From the NCBI GenBank assembly GCA_022559845.1, contig CM040128.1, positions 78,431,247 through 78,495,246 on the forward strand: a stretch of 64,000 nucleotides of DNA. Reading direction: 5' to 3'. The notes beneath the pieces are model-generated. The model was not told where the DNA came from and made no database searches. It saw only the letters and a list, made by a program, of their open reading frames with translations. The number at the start of each line of letters is the position of its first letter. Position 1 is the first letter of the stretch. Position numbers and translations under genes: made by a program. The stretch is from Amorphophallus konjac. Lineage: Eukaryota > Streptophyta > Magnoliopsida > Alismatales > Araceae. Shown piece after piece: positions 1 to 10,727 of this stretch.

Positions 1-67
1 GAGGGTCTATAGTCATTCACTTGACGAGGGTACCTACCAGATTGCATCTTACTACAAGGACTGAGTC

Positions 68-430
68 ATGGGGGGCGTGGAAGCTCCCAGTTATCCATCC
101 ATCTGCTCTCCTTCTCCATCATTCTTTGGAACCTCACAGGGAGGTAATTCCCAGGTACTTGCTTCGCCATGCAGTTCGGCTTTTTCTCGGCCACAGATCA
201 GCAGGAAGTTGTACGAGTCGATCTTTAGCCGATCAAAAGGAAAAGGTGTAAACAATATTAACGAGCAAGATGATAGGGAAGCGTGGGATGACAAGCTCTG
301 CCGTGACTGTAGAAGCAACTCTTGTGGAGGAGATGTGGAAGCTGATGAGACGGGCCACTACTATTCAAGATTGATGATGCACATGGAAGAATGTAGACAT
401 GAAAATGGACCAATGAATTATTCTATGTAG
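68..430 (+). CDS. possible terminal exon of an unidentified host gene
   Basis: An open frame ends in TAG at 428-430 with no stop back to the ATG at 68. A polypyrimidine-rich stretch ending in AG at about 137 (TTCTTTGGAACCTCACAG) looks like a splice acceptor, so the true exon may start near 138. The C-terminal part is hydrophilic with several Cys and His residues (CRDCRSNSC, then HMEECRHE), as a small metal-binding or structural tail might look. I recognise no family. It lies just left of the copia element, so it may be the only host coding sequence here. It could equally be chance reading of repeat DNA, because the upstream exons are outside the window. Confidence 0.25.
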   Translation: MGGVEAPSYPSICSPSPSFFGTSQGGNSQVLASPCSSAFSRPQISRKLYESIFSRSKGKGVNNINEQDDREAWDDKLCRDCRSNSCGGDVEADETGHYYSRLMMHMEECRHENGPMNYSM

Positions 431-527
431 TGATCAGATTGTGTTAATAGTGTAAGTAGACGACCTTGCCAAATTTTCTAATGCATGTCTCTTCAGAATT
501 TATGCACTGAATAGATTTCCTTTCTAT

Positions 528-1463
528 TGGAATTAAAGGGGAAATATGCTAGTCCAGAGATGAATGAACCAATTATCAAACTAATCAACTACAACAACAA
601 TAGAGAAAATTGAGTTTAGAATCACCTGATTAGGAGAGAAACATATCTCGGATGACACTGTCTTTGAAATGGAAGATGCCCCCTCCTTGTAGCACATGGT
701 TCACCGGCATTCCGTCCCTGAGATATGACTCAACCCCACGATTCCGCCGGCTTCTCTAGGTGCAAGGCTTGAGTCGCCTCGAATCTGATCACTATCGATG
801 AAGAACAACCCAGAGCAAACAGTTGCTAAGAAAGAAAGCCAGAGAGAATTTGCAGCAGATGTTTTTGATTTCTATGTTCTCTTTTATCAGAAACCCGGAA
901 CCAAGCCTTTTAGATAGAAGTCTCGAGTGGTTGATGATTGGCACCCATATATTATTTACTTATATTCGATCAAATCATTTAATCTGAAACACGATTCGAG
1001 CCCACATCTTATGTCCCTTGGGTCCTGACCCAAGGGTGAGCTCTCCAATATATAAAGCCAAGGAAGTCTTTTCAACTTCCACCACGGGACAAAACATTAC
1101 TGAACGACTTTGAATCAAAACAATGGCCTCATTTCCAACATTCCCCCACTTGATTCAAATTCTAAAATTAATGAAGTAAACAAAAATAAAATAATGTTCT
1201 GGGCAGAACTACTATGTCATGGGTGAAGGTGTCTTCCGGACTTGAACCTTCACTTAGTGAGATTAAGTCATCATCTGAAAGAGACTGTAGTGGACTAGGC
1301 CTTGAGCTAAGCCCTTTTAGTCAGACTGTTACTTAATTCACAACATAATATATCAATGATCAGCTTCTTTATATGGTAGTGCTATAGGCCATGCAATGAT
1401 ATCTCGTCTCATGAGTGCTCAAGAGAATACCCAATTCCCATAGATTGCGGCCCCACGATTACA
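528..1463 (-). repeat. 3' LTR of the copia element
   Basis: About 930 bp closely matching 16557-17214 joined to 23482-23739. The join shows exactly where TGATG-1 entered the partner LTR, because this copy reads GGGCAGAACTACTATG without interruption at about 1200. The end near 1463 is ACA in plus reading, the start of the LTR on the minus strand. Positions 1464-1690 hold the element's 3' untranslated sequence, with no gene. Confidence 0.75.
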
Positions 1464-1690
1464 CTCATGTAGGTGGGTCTCCAACGCTACTTGTCACGGT
1501 CCATACCCTGCCTTATAAGGTCTTGATCCCATTAAGAGCATAGCTCATCCTGGTACCGTTATAGTATAGCACTAATCATCATTCACGGGATAGGTATACA
1601 AAGAAAGTAGTGCTCTCCAATTACCCAATAGCTCGTATTCCACATTGAACCTATATCATTGGATCTGCAATCACATAGGTTGGGTATCTG

Positions 1691-2314
1691 CTATGGTAAC
1701 TGACTGTGGGATTTCAACCCCACCCCCCTCGATGATTCAAGTTCTAGCCTCCTCGCTAGACCTTTTATGAAAGGATCTACTAGATTATCCAATGATTTTA
1801 TAAAGTCCTGTGAGATCACACCTTGTGATATTTTCTCTCTCACAGAGTTCCATCTAATACTTAGATGTCTTCTCTTTTCATTAATTGTAGTTTGTTTTAC
1901 TTTATCTATCATAGAACGACTATCACAATGCATAGAAATTGCAAGTAAAGGTTTACTTATAACAGGAATATCAGACAAAAGATTCTTAAGCCACTTAGCT
2001 TCAGCACATGCAATATCTAATGCAATTAACTCAGCTTCCATAGCAGATCTAGCAATTATAGTTTATTTTACAGATTTCCATGCCATAGCTGCCAATCCTA
2101 GGGTGAACACATAACCACTCATAGAAATAGTATCAGAAGAATTAGTGATCCAATTTGCATCACAATACCCTTCTAGGACAATAGGGAAGCCTGAAAAAGT
2201 TAATGCTAGATCCATTGTTCCTTTAGGATATTTAAAGATTCTTTCTAAAGCAGACCAATGTTCTTGACTAGGGTTACTAGTGAATCTGCTTAGTAACCCC
2301 ACAGCATAAGCCAA
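1691..2314 (-). pseudogene. copia RNase H domain (C-terminal end of pol), broken
   Basis: Two overlapping minus-strand pieces cover a Ty1/copia RNase H. The upstream piece (2314-2063) carries the family landmarks HWSALERIFKY, GYCDANW and SGYVFTLG. The downstream piece (2041-1691) carries MEAELIALDIACAEAKWL and HLSIRWNSVREKI, ending KSLDNLVDPFIKGL. A frame disruption at about 2041-2063 separates them. RNase H would remove the RNA template during reverse transcription in cytoplasmic particles. The LVDPFIKGL region is the usual C-terminus of copia pol, so the stop near 1691 is probably the native end. Confidence 0.85.
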
Positions 2315-2411
2315 GTCAAGTGCTATTTATTAAATACATGAGACTACTTATGATTTGTGCACATTTTTCTTGAGACACATGATTTGTGCATATTTGCTAA
2401 ATTTTTCGTTA

Positions 2412-3024
2412 AGTTTATACCAGGAGTAAGGGTGTAGAAACATGATTACAATCTAAATAATTGAACTTCTCTAAAATTTTATGCACATAATGTGATTGAG
2501 ACATAGAGATGCCATTAGATGTTTTAATGACTTTAATTCCTACTATCACATCAGCATGACCTAAATCTTTCATGTCAAATTGAGAAGATAAAAACGACTT
2601 TGTTTCATTAATAATTTTCATGTTGGTTTCAAATATCAAAATATCATCAACACAAAGATATAATATCACACAAGAAGGACCAACAACTTTGCTGTAAAAA
2701 CATTTATCAGAATCATTTATAATAAAACCGTTTCCTAAAACAACCTTGTTGAATTTTTCATTCCATTGTTTAGGTGCTTGTTTTAAATCATACAAGGATT
2801 ATTATTACAACTTTATTCTCCTGTCCACACACTACAAAACCTTCTGGCTGATCCATATAGATCTCCTCTTTTAAATCTCCATTAAGGAAAGTAGTTTTAA
2901 CGTCCATTTGATGGACCTCGAGTCTATATATGGCAGCTAAGGCAATTAACACACGAATGGTGGCAAATCTAAGAACATGAGAGTATGCGTCAAAATAATC
3001 CATGTCTTTCTTTTAAGTGTAACC
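2412..3024 (-). pseudogene. copia reverse transcriptase, cut by gypsy A insertion
   Basis: Minus-strand pieces encode the copia RT: HQMDVKTTFLNGDL and IYMDQPEGF (3003-2788), then MYDLKQAPKQWNEKF and the catalytic motif CVDDILIF (2795-2415), and MKDLGHADVIVGIKV near the end. The usual YVDD is CVDD here. The pieces are out of frame with each other at about 2790. The RT N-terminal edge lies against the gypsy A boundary at 3030 and its upstream pol continues at 13805. The gap 2315-2411 links RT to RNase H and is disrupted. Confidence 0.85.
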
Positions 3025-3029
3025 TTTTG

Positions 3030-6000
3030 TGTCACGCCCCGATGCGGAAAGTCGGTACGCGCCAGTTATAATCATTCATGTCAATCAGAGCATTTATGCC
3101 ACAAGATAACACAGGCTAAGATTCCAATAATAAATTAAGAAAACCAACTTTACTTAATAATCAAAGTCACACTTATTACAACGACTCTTATGGACTTTAC
3201 TGTCTATTACATCGACTAAAAGAAAGGAAAATTACATCAATCCTGACTCAACATAACTAGGACATTGACTCAAACACACTAAAAGGCTCGCTCCACGGCT
3301 ACTCGCTCCAGTTCCCATTGATGTGCACATCCTCATCCGTGCTACCTAAAAAGGATTGGAAACAAAGGGGGGTGAGCGAAAGCTCAGTAGGAATTACACT
3401 CTATCATCAGCAGAGTTTAAGTAATTAACCATTTTACATATTCATTGATATAAGAATTAAACATAACTGAACAAGTAATTGAACAAAATGATTTAGAGAA
3501 TGAATTGTAGAGATAACATTCAAATGATTGGTTGACAAGCACGCAAGTACACAAGTCAAGAGTTTTCCAACCAAGAAAGATTTGAATGAATGTCATAGAC
3601 CACAAGTTTAACAAGCACTTGGTGCAATGCCACACCGAGTCATTACAAACTCTCCGAGGTAAAAGTACTTTCGGGCGCTCCTCCCAGGATCAGACTGGGC
3701 TCTTTAATGATGCCTTAGAATTGGTTAAGTGGATCATCGATTTCAAGTAATTGTCTAGACATTCAAGTAATTCGGCCATGAAGTTCCAAGATTAAGCTCA
3801 TGAAACCTATCTTCTAAGATCATGAATTTCCCAAATAAATTTGGAAGGAAGAACTAGAACAGGCTCACTGGCCCAATTTAATAGATGATAGGACAGGAAA
3901 ATAGTCCCGGAGGACTATCACAATCATTTGCTCATCACAAGAATCACGAAGAAAAATTAAGTCAGGGACTGCTTACGGCCCAATAGGGAACCACAAGGGG
4001 AAATAAACGGTCTAACATAGGACCGCCTCATTCCCGCCCACGCTTGCCTTAATGGGTCAAGCCAGAACGCACAAACGGTCTATCGTTGGACAGCATGAAG
4101 GCTGAAAACGGTCTTCGATGTGACCGCTAAGAACCCAGACGACCAGAGATCAAAAATCGATTTGAAATAGGTCCCCACTTGACCAGAGGTATGGCTGGAC
4201 TAAGCCAGGGTATGGTCCCCGATCCCAGGGTCAAGTGAGAGGTCTCAATTAGCTAAAAGAAAATCGTGCTTAAAAATGACTTAAAATCGTATCGGGTCGG
4301 ACCCACTAACCAGCCCAAAGACAGATCAAACGGTCATAGATATGGCCACTTGGGTTGGCTTGCGGTCCTAGGCACGACCGCATTCTATCCCAGACAAGCA
4401 GGTCCAGCAACTTGGTATGCCCATCATGAAATCCTTGGTACAGGCTTTAATGGTACAACATGCCCGGCGTCCTAGTGGGAATCCCAGGCTCGCGGGGACT
4501 TACGGAGGCCTTGAAACAAGAACACCTAGTCCGACGGAAGGAGTATCCGACGGAGAGGCATTCATTGCTCAAGATTTAGGCTAACAAATCAAGCAGAAAA
4601 CGAACGTAATCGGTCCAGTCACTTCCACCAGAGTGGTATGACCTTAACACAATTCTAAATTTATTCATGACATGTATGAGAATTAAACTAAACCATTAAC
4701 GAGGCATTAATCTACTTCCTTCTTAAATATCACAAAAGATTTGAAAGATGGACATGAATGGAGCAATTATTAAGGAAAGAGTTTCACTTAGTTCATGTAT
4801 TCCATAAGCCATAATTTTAGTGCGTTTAACCCTGACCAACAAGTGTACTAACCAGATATAACATGTCGGTATATTTTAAAACATGCCATTGAAACATGGT
4901 AGAAAATAGTCATAGAACAGGCCGCTTGAGGCCATAAGCGGTCAAGAGAAGGGCCACTTACGCACTGGAAAATCCCTTTTCATTTTAAAATTTGTTGGCC
5001 AGAAATGGTCTATCATTGGGCCGCTAGACTAGGGCAAACGGTCTATCGTACGACCCCTAGTCGCCTGGCGGTCCCTGGAAGACAGTTTCTTCCAACCCGA
5101 GCCCCAAAACTTGAAAAACAAGACACCGGTCCAATAAAAGCATGATTAAAACATAGATATATCATGAAAATTAGGCTATTTACTATCAAAATGTTGGTAA
5201 CTTAAAAATGTACATCACAACATGGTCAATTTAAGGATTCCACTATGATTACTTGATGTAAACTAAACAGAAAGAGAAAGAACGTGAGTAAAAACCCTAA
5301 TTGCATGCTCTACATAAAACCAGGAGTACGCCCAAATTAGACAGCAAAAATTGGACAAATTAGACTCAAAAGAAAGCTAAGGATGAGATCTATCTATCCA
5401 TGTTATTTAATTAGATTGGGACTGAGAGAAATCTACCTTAATTAAAGAAGAAAAGAGGAGACGCGCTGTCGGAATCCTAAAACGCACCGCCGCCAACTCC
5501 AAAATTTCTCCTAGGTTCGTCCACGAAACCTCACGCCGCTGGTTGGATCGTCAAACAGGGTCATAGGGTCCCAAAAGCACTCTATTTAAAGTGGTTGAAG
5601 AGGCTTCTAGAGATCGAATTGGACTCAAGAGTCCAAGGAAATAGAAACGGTGAAATCTTCGGTCCTTGACCTACTCCACGCCTCCGCCGCCGCTGGAAGG
5701 CTCTAGAGTCTAGGGTTTTAGGGGCAAAACGAACCTCTAAGGTAGATCTATCCATTGGGCCTGGTTTGGGCTCGATTGGTTAAGAATTAGGTGAGAATTT
5801 GATTAATCTAGGATTGCCCAATAAAAGTGATGATTTTGGCTAGAAATTCCTTTAATTCGGCCTAATACCATTTTTAATAGAGATTGGCCCAGTTGTCATT
5901 ATTGCTAAACACTTCGTTCTCTTTACGAATTTTTTTTTTCATATTTTTATAAATTCCTTACGATTTGACCTCTTCTATAATATTAAGAAATTAGGCGTTA

Positions 6001-6040
6001 GGCTATTTAATTAGTATTTAAAAAAATTCTGGGTGCTACA
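3030..6040 (-). repeat. 3' LTR of gypsy A
   Basis: 3011 bp, plus-strand ends TGTCACGCCC and GGTGCTACA. It matches 10728-13799 along its length with scattered substitutions. Small open frames inside it (for example 3417-3635) recur in the other LTR only because LTRs are copies. The hairpin array at 3973-5059 is described separately. Confidence 0.92.
3973..5059. repeat. array of 8-8-8 inverted repeats in gypsy A 3' LTR
   Basis: About ten 24-nt units, each an 8-nt arm, 8-nt spacer and 8-nt complementary arm, at 3973-3996, 4005-4028, 4073-4096, 4106-4129, 4328-4351, 4360-4383, 4920-4943, 4936-4959 (sharing an arm with the previous one), 5003-5026 and 5036-5059. The core is CGGTC, eight bases, GACCG. 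The best unit is TTGCGGTC...GACCGCAT at 4360. Spacers vary (TAACATAG, TTCGATGT, CTAGGCAC) but stay 8 nt. Some arms lost a base in one LTR and are intact in the other. Confidence 0.85.
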
Positions 6041-6054
6041 CCCTCCCCCACTTT
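6041..6054 (-). promoter_or_regulatory. polypurine tract of gypsy A
   Basis: On the minus strand, AAAGTGGGGGAGGG directly abuts the 3' LTR, the position and composition expected for the plus-strand primer in reverse transcription. A similar tract abuts the 3' LTR of gypsy B. Confidence 0.8.
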
Positions 6055-6112
6055 AAGGAATTTGGTCCCTGAAATTCACCGAACCTTTTGTAGGGGTGAA
6101 GAATCATAGAAA

Positions 6113-7249
6113 CTAACCTTGGAATAAATCAGGATATTGCCTCTTGATCGCTTCCTCAGATTCCCAAGTAGCTTCTTCCGCTCCACGTCGACTCCACTGG
6201 ACCTTGATCATCGAAATCGACCGATTCCTGAGTTGTTGTTGCTTCCGATCTAAGATTTTAACATACTTCTCTTCATAAGATAAATCTTCTTTTGGCTCTA
6301 AGTCTGCGTGCTGGATGACATGAGAGGGGTCGTACACATACTTCCTCAGCATAGACACATGGAAGACATTATGAACACCTGCCAATTGAGGTGGTAAAGC
6401 CAGTCTATAGGCAACCTCACCCATTCTCTCTAGAATCTCGAACGGGCCCAAATATCTTGGGCTCAACTTTCCATGAATCCCGAACCTCCGTATTCCTCTT
6501 ACAGGTGAGACTTTCAAGAATACATGTTCTCCTTCCTGAAATTCCAAATCTCTTCTTCGAACATCAGCATAACTCTTCTGTCGGGATTGTGCTACTTGCA
6601 AATGGTCTCTAATAATCTGAATGTTCTTAGAAGATTCTGAGACAAGATCTGGTCCCATCCATTATTTTTGGCCAACCTCACTCAAGCACAGAGGTGAACG
6701 ACAACTTCTTCCATAGAGAGCTTCAAATGGTGCCATCTGAATGCTAGACTGATAACTATTATTGTAAGCAAACTCTATTAGGGCCAAATGCTCATGCCAA
6801 CTACCGCCAAAGTCGATTATGCAATCCCTTAACATGTCTTCGACAATCTGATTAGTTCTCTCAGTCTGCCCATCTGTCTAAGGATGAAATGACGTGCTGA
6901 AGTTTAGACGAGTACCTAAGGATTCCTGCAATCCTTTCTAGAAATGGGAAGTGAATCTGGGATCTCTGTCTGACACAATGTTCACAGGTATACCATGCAG
7001 TCTCACAACCTCTTTTATGCAAAGAGCAGCCAAAACATCCACTGTCCACTTCGACTTGATGGATAAGAAATGCGCAGACTTAGTCATTCTGTCCATAATT
7101 ACCCATATTACATCAAAACCTCCACGAGTTCTTGGTAAACCCATTATAAAATCCATGCCGATGCTTTCCCACTTCCATTGTGGTATATCAAGCGGTTTTA
7201 ACTTTTCAGCAGGCCTGAAATGCTCAGCCTTCACTTGTTGACATATCAT
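6113..7249 (-). pseudogene. gypsy A integrase with C-terminal chromodomain
   Basis: The integrase core (7249-6938) shows GMDFIMGLPRT with the first catalytic Asp and IVSDRDPRFTS with the second. The third-Glu region (TNQIVEDML) lies in a different frame around 6830-6870, so the core is frameshifted or stopped there. The C-terminal piece (6658-6113) has the GPDL and SYADVRRRDLEF region, the GKLSPRYLGPFEI motif, LPPQLAGVHNVFHVS, and a chromodomain-like tail, IKVQWSRRGAEEATWE followed by YPDLF. Chromodomains of chromoviruses steer integration toward modified histones. The final stop at 6113 matches the usual end after YPDLF. Confidence 0.88.
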
Positions 7250-7625
7250 TCATTTAATTTTGAACTCTGCCACTTCTCGCTTCATATTCGGCCACCAAAA
7301 GGTCCCCTTCAAGTCTCGGTACATCTTAGTGGCTCCAGGATGAATGGTATACTTGGATTCTATGGACTTCTTCTAGAATCTTGTCTTTTATTTTAGCTAT
7401 ATCAGGGACGCACGTTCTTTCTCGAAACAACAATCTGCCATCATCAGCCCATCCAAAATCTGGTCTATTGCTCAGACTTTCCTTGATCTCAACTATCATA
7501 GGATCGTTATGTTGCAGGGTCTTAATTTCAACTAACAGCTCGGGGCGGAGCTGAACCTGAGCTATCATGACTCCATTCTTGCTAACATTAAGGTCTAGAT
7601 TAGCCAATTGTTCCAACAGTCTCCA
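7250..7625 (-). pseudogene. gypsy A pol linker and integrase zinc-binding region
   Basis: The minus-strand piece 7616-7326 matches the pol linker between RNase H and integrase (LRPELLVEIKTLQHNDP, then GRLLFRERTCVPD). The frame changes at the VHRI region near 7340, where the HHCC finger (histidines of the H-x-T-K-M region, then Cys pair) should follow. The Cys pair appears near 7249 in the MICQQVKAEH piece, where the first Cys reads as Ile-Cys in this copy. This is a broken zinc finger. Confidence 0.7.
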
Positions 7626-7628
7626 TTC

Positions 7629-8318
7629 TTACAACATAAGACTAGACAATTTTGCTATCGGCTTGCGACTTAAAGCATCTGCCACCACGTTGCCTTTGCC
7701 AGGATGATACTCTATGAAGAATTCAAAATCTTTTAAATATCCGAGCCATATTCTCTGCCTCATATTAAGCTCCTTCTGAGAGAACAGAAACTTAAGACTC
7801 TTATGATCAGAAAATACCGTAAAAGTTTCTCCATACAAGTAGTGCCTCCAAATCTTTAAGGCAAAAACCACAGCAACGAGTTCTAGGTCATGGACAAGAT
7901 AATTTTTTTCATGCTTCTTTAGCTGTCTAGAAGAGTAAGCTATCACTTTACCATGCTGCATAAGCACACAACCTAGGCCAATGCCCGAGACGTCAGTAAA
8001 AACTTCAAATCCTCCTTCTCCAGAAGGCAAAGCTAAAACATGGACAGTGGTCAAACATTCCTTCAGAGTCTGAAAGCTTCGTTCACAGTCTTCTGACCAC
8101 TCAAATCGATTCTCCTTACGGGTTAATCGGGTCAGAGGTACCGTAATCTTGGAGAAATCCTTAATGAATCTCTGATAATAGCCTGTGAGACCTAGAAAAC
8201 TTCTTACTTTGGTCACATTTGTAGGTCTATCCCAATTTCTTACTGCTTCCACTTTAGAAGGGTCTACCGAAATCCCATCTTTAGTAATAATGTGTCTTAG
8301 AAAAGACACTTCCTGCAA
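7629..8318 (-). pseudogene. gypsy A RT thumb/connection and RNase H
   Basis: An open minus-strand stretch of 229 codons. It starts with [18 protein letters not shown] (RT end), then [15 protein letters not shown] and the RNase H domain: [15 protein letters not shown] (first Asp), [15 protein letters not shown] (Glu), [12 protein letters not shown] (second Asp) and VVADALSRK (third Asp). All four RNase H acidic residues appear present. It is the longest intact stretch in gypsy A. Confidence 0.9.
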
Positions 8319-9514
8319 CCAGAATTCACACTTACTAAACTTGACATATAACTGATGATCTCACAATATCTGCAACGCTATCCTCAAATGCTCTTCATGC
8401 TCCTCCTTGCTCTGGGAGTATTATGCTCTCATGCTCTCTTGCTAGAGTATATTAAAATATCATCAATGAATACTACGACCCACTGATCTAAGTAGGGTCG
8501 GAACACATTGTTCATTAGCTGCATGAAAGCTGCAGGAGCATTTGTTAGTCCAAAAGACATTACTACGAATTCAAAATGCCCATACCTGCTTCTGAATGCT
8601 ATTTTAAGAATATCTTCGCTCTTGATTCATAGTTGGTGATACCCCGATCGAAGATCAATCTTGGAAAAGTACTATGCTCATGCTATCTGGTCGAACAACT
8701 CATCAATTCTTGGCAACGGATACTTATTCTTAACAGTAAGCTGATTCAGTTGACGATAGTCAATGCATAATCTAAGTGATCCGTCCTTCTTCCTTACAAA
8801 CAACACTGGGGCTCCCCACGGGGATGTACTCGGACGAATGAATCCTTTCTCAAGCAAATCCAGTAATTGCACTTTTAATTCCCTTAACTCCGTAGGAGAC
8901 ATACGATACGAAGCCTTAGAAACTAGGGATGCACCTGGTACTAGATCAATAGAGAAGACTACCCCCCTATCTGGTGGAAGTCCTGGCAAGTCTTCAAGAA
9001 ACACATCTGGATAATCTTGGACAATGGGGATGTCCTTCAATTCCAACTCCTTCCTATCGGTCAAAGAGACCAAGGCCAAAAATGCCTGACATCCTTTGCT
9101 TAATAACTTCTCAGCTCGAAGTGTCGAAATAAGTGGCACAGACCTAGAGTGTCTAACCCCAACAAAAGAAAGTCCGGGTTTACCGAAGAAAGTCACGGAG
9201 CCAGATTTGCAATGGACACTAGCCTCATATTTAGCTAACCAATCTGCTCCTAAAATCACATCATAATCCATCATCTTCATACAAACTAAATCGACTGGCA
9301 TATCCTGATCACCAACCAAAATCTGACTAGAGGGATAATAATGCATAGCAGAACCCGAACCAACAGGGGTTGATATTTCCAATTGAAAGTTCATCCACAC
9401 AGGTTTCACAGATAAAGACTTAGCAAAACTTTGAGAAATAAAAGAATGCGTTGCTCCTGTATCAAAGAGAACAAATGCTGGCTTATTGAAAACAACAAGT
9501 GTACCTTCAACCAA
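8319..9514 (-). pseudogene. gypsy A protease and RT fingers/palm
   Basis: The piece 9514-8678 starts in the aspartic protease ([13 protein letters not shown], catalytic DTG intact; then DVILGADWL) and continues into RT ([53 protein letters not shown]). The catalytic palm motif FIDDIL is legible at 8456-8467, but 8319-8677 is broken by stops and small indels. The protease would mature Gag-Pol in the particle. The frame is open from upstream of 9514, consistent with fusion to gag. Confidence 0.9.
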
Positions 9515-10521
9515 TCCACCCTCCTCGGTGGCTTCTGTCTTGGTCTCCTGTAGGGCTTGGAGCTTGCCCTGCTGCTTCTGGCCTCCTTGCGGCTTATTTG
9601 GTGTAGCTTGATCTGACAGGAGAGGACACTCGGGGATACGAAGGTCCCAACTTCTGCAGCGTAAACAGGCGCCTAACTTGCGTCAACACTCCTCCATCTT
9701 GTGACCGGGCCAGTCACAAAACTTGCAAATAGCCTTAGACGGGATAGTCAAACCTGCCTTCTTATCGCTGTTCCTCGACTTCTTGTCCTGTGATGAACTT
9801 GACCCGCCATTGGGCCTCTTCTTGCCATTAGTGGGTTTAAAATTCTCAGAATTAGTTGTTGAATCCTTCCTCTTGTCTATTCCTCAGATTCGATCCGTCA
9901 TCTCCAATGTATCTTATAGAACTTGAGCTTTCCTGACAATTTCGGCATAGTTATAAATTTCCATTAGTGCCAACTGGTTAATATATTGAAGCTTTAATCC
10001 ATTGAGAAACTGGTTGGCCTTCATCTTTTCAGAAGATACCAAATGAGTCACATAGCGAGACAGCCTGGAGAACTGAGCTTCGTATTCAGCAACCGATAAG
10101 TTCCTTTGTTTTAAAGCAGCGAACTCCGCCGCCTTCTTCTCTTGTACCCAGTCTAAAAATACTTGCTATTAAAATGTTCCTTGAATTCGTCCCACGTCGC
10201 ACGCCTATTGCCTAGTGTGGCTTCAACTGCTTCCCACCAAGCACGTGCATCGTGTTCCAGCTGGAAGGTCGCCAAAAGCACTCGGTCCTGGTCATTGCAC
10301 TGCAGAACTCTAAAAACCCGCTCTATCTTCTTCAGCCAATTCTTGGCTTCATCAGGATCTGCCGATCCTCCAAATCGTCGGGGATTCATTCCCCGGAAGT
10401 TCTGGTGGAGATCACCGGCTCCATGGTGTGCTCCTCCTCCTTGGGCCACTTGCTGAAGGGCCTGGGTTAAACCTTGCAGGGTTCGCTGCATGTCTCTTCA
10501 CTGTGCACGTTCCGCTGCCAT
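9515..10521 (-). pseudogene. gypsy A gag (capsid and nucleocapsid)
   Basis: The likely start is the ATG complementary to 10519-10521; a TGA follows within ten codons, so the frame resumes at 10491 with MQRTLQGLTQALQ. The capsid domain shows GSADPDEAKNWLKKIERVF, ATFQLEHDARAWWEAVEA and TWDEFKEHFNSKYF. After a frame break near 10153, a CCHC knuckle is legible on the minus strand at about 9680-9735 (CKFCDWPGHKMEEC), followed by a second, His-less Cys cluster. Gag forms the cytoplasmic particle and binds the RNA. Confidence 0.85.
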
Positions 10522-10702
10522 CGGAATATACTCCTACATATGTGCAGGAAAAATTAATTAAAAACAGTCTAGCGAGAAACTTTTAGAGTTTATTAGTTAA
10601 CTCAACCCCAAGTCTCTGCCCAATCTCACTGGGTTAGATCCTTAGATTTTTAACAAGGTTACAGGTTCTATGACATTACTTAGAAACCTAAGAACTTAGA
10701 AA

Positions 10703-10720
10703 ATCGAGGCTCTGATATCA
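10703..10720 (-). promoter_or_regulatory. primer binding site of gypsy A (tRNA-iMet type)
   Basis: On the minus strand TGATATCAGAGCCTCGAT lies seven bases inside the 5' LTR edge. It matches the usual plant TGGTATCAGAGC initiator-Met site with one change in the third base. Positions 10522-10702 are untranslated leader. Confidence 0.85.
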
Positions 10721-10727
10721 CAAAAAT

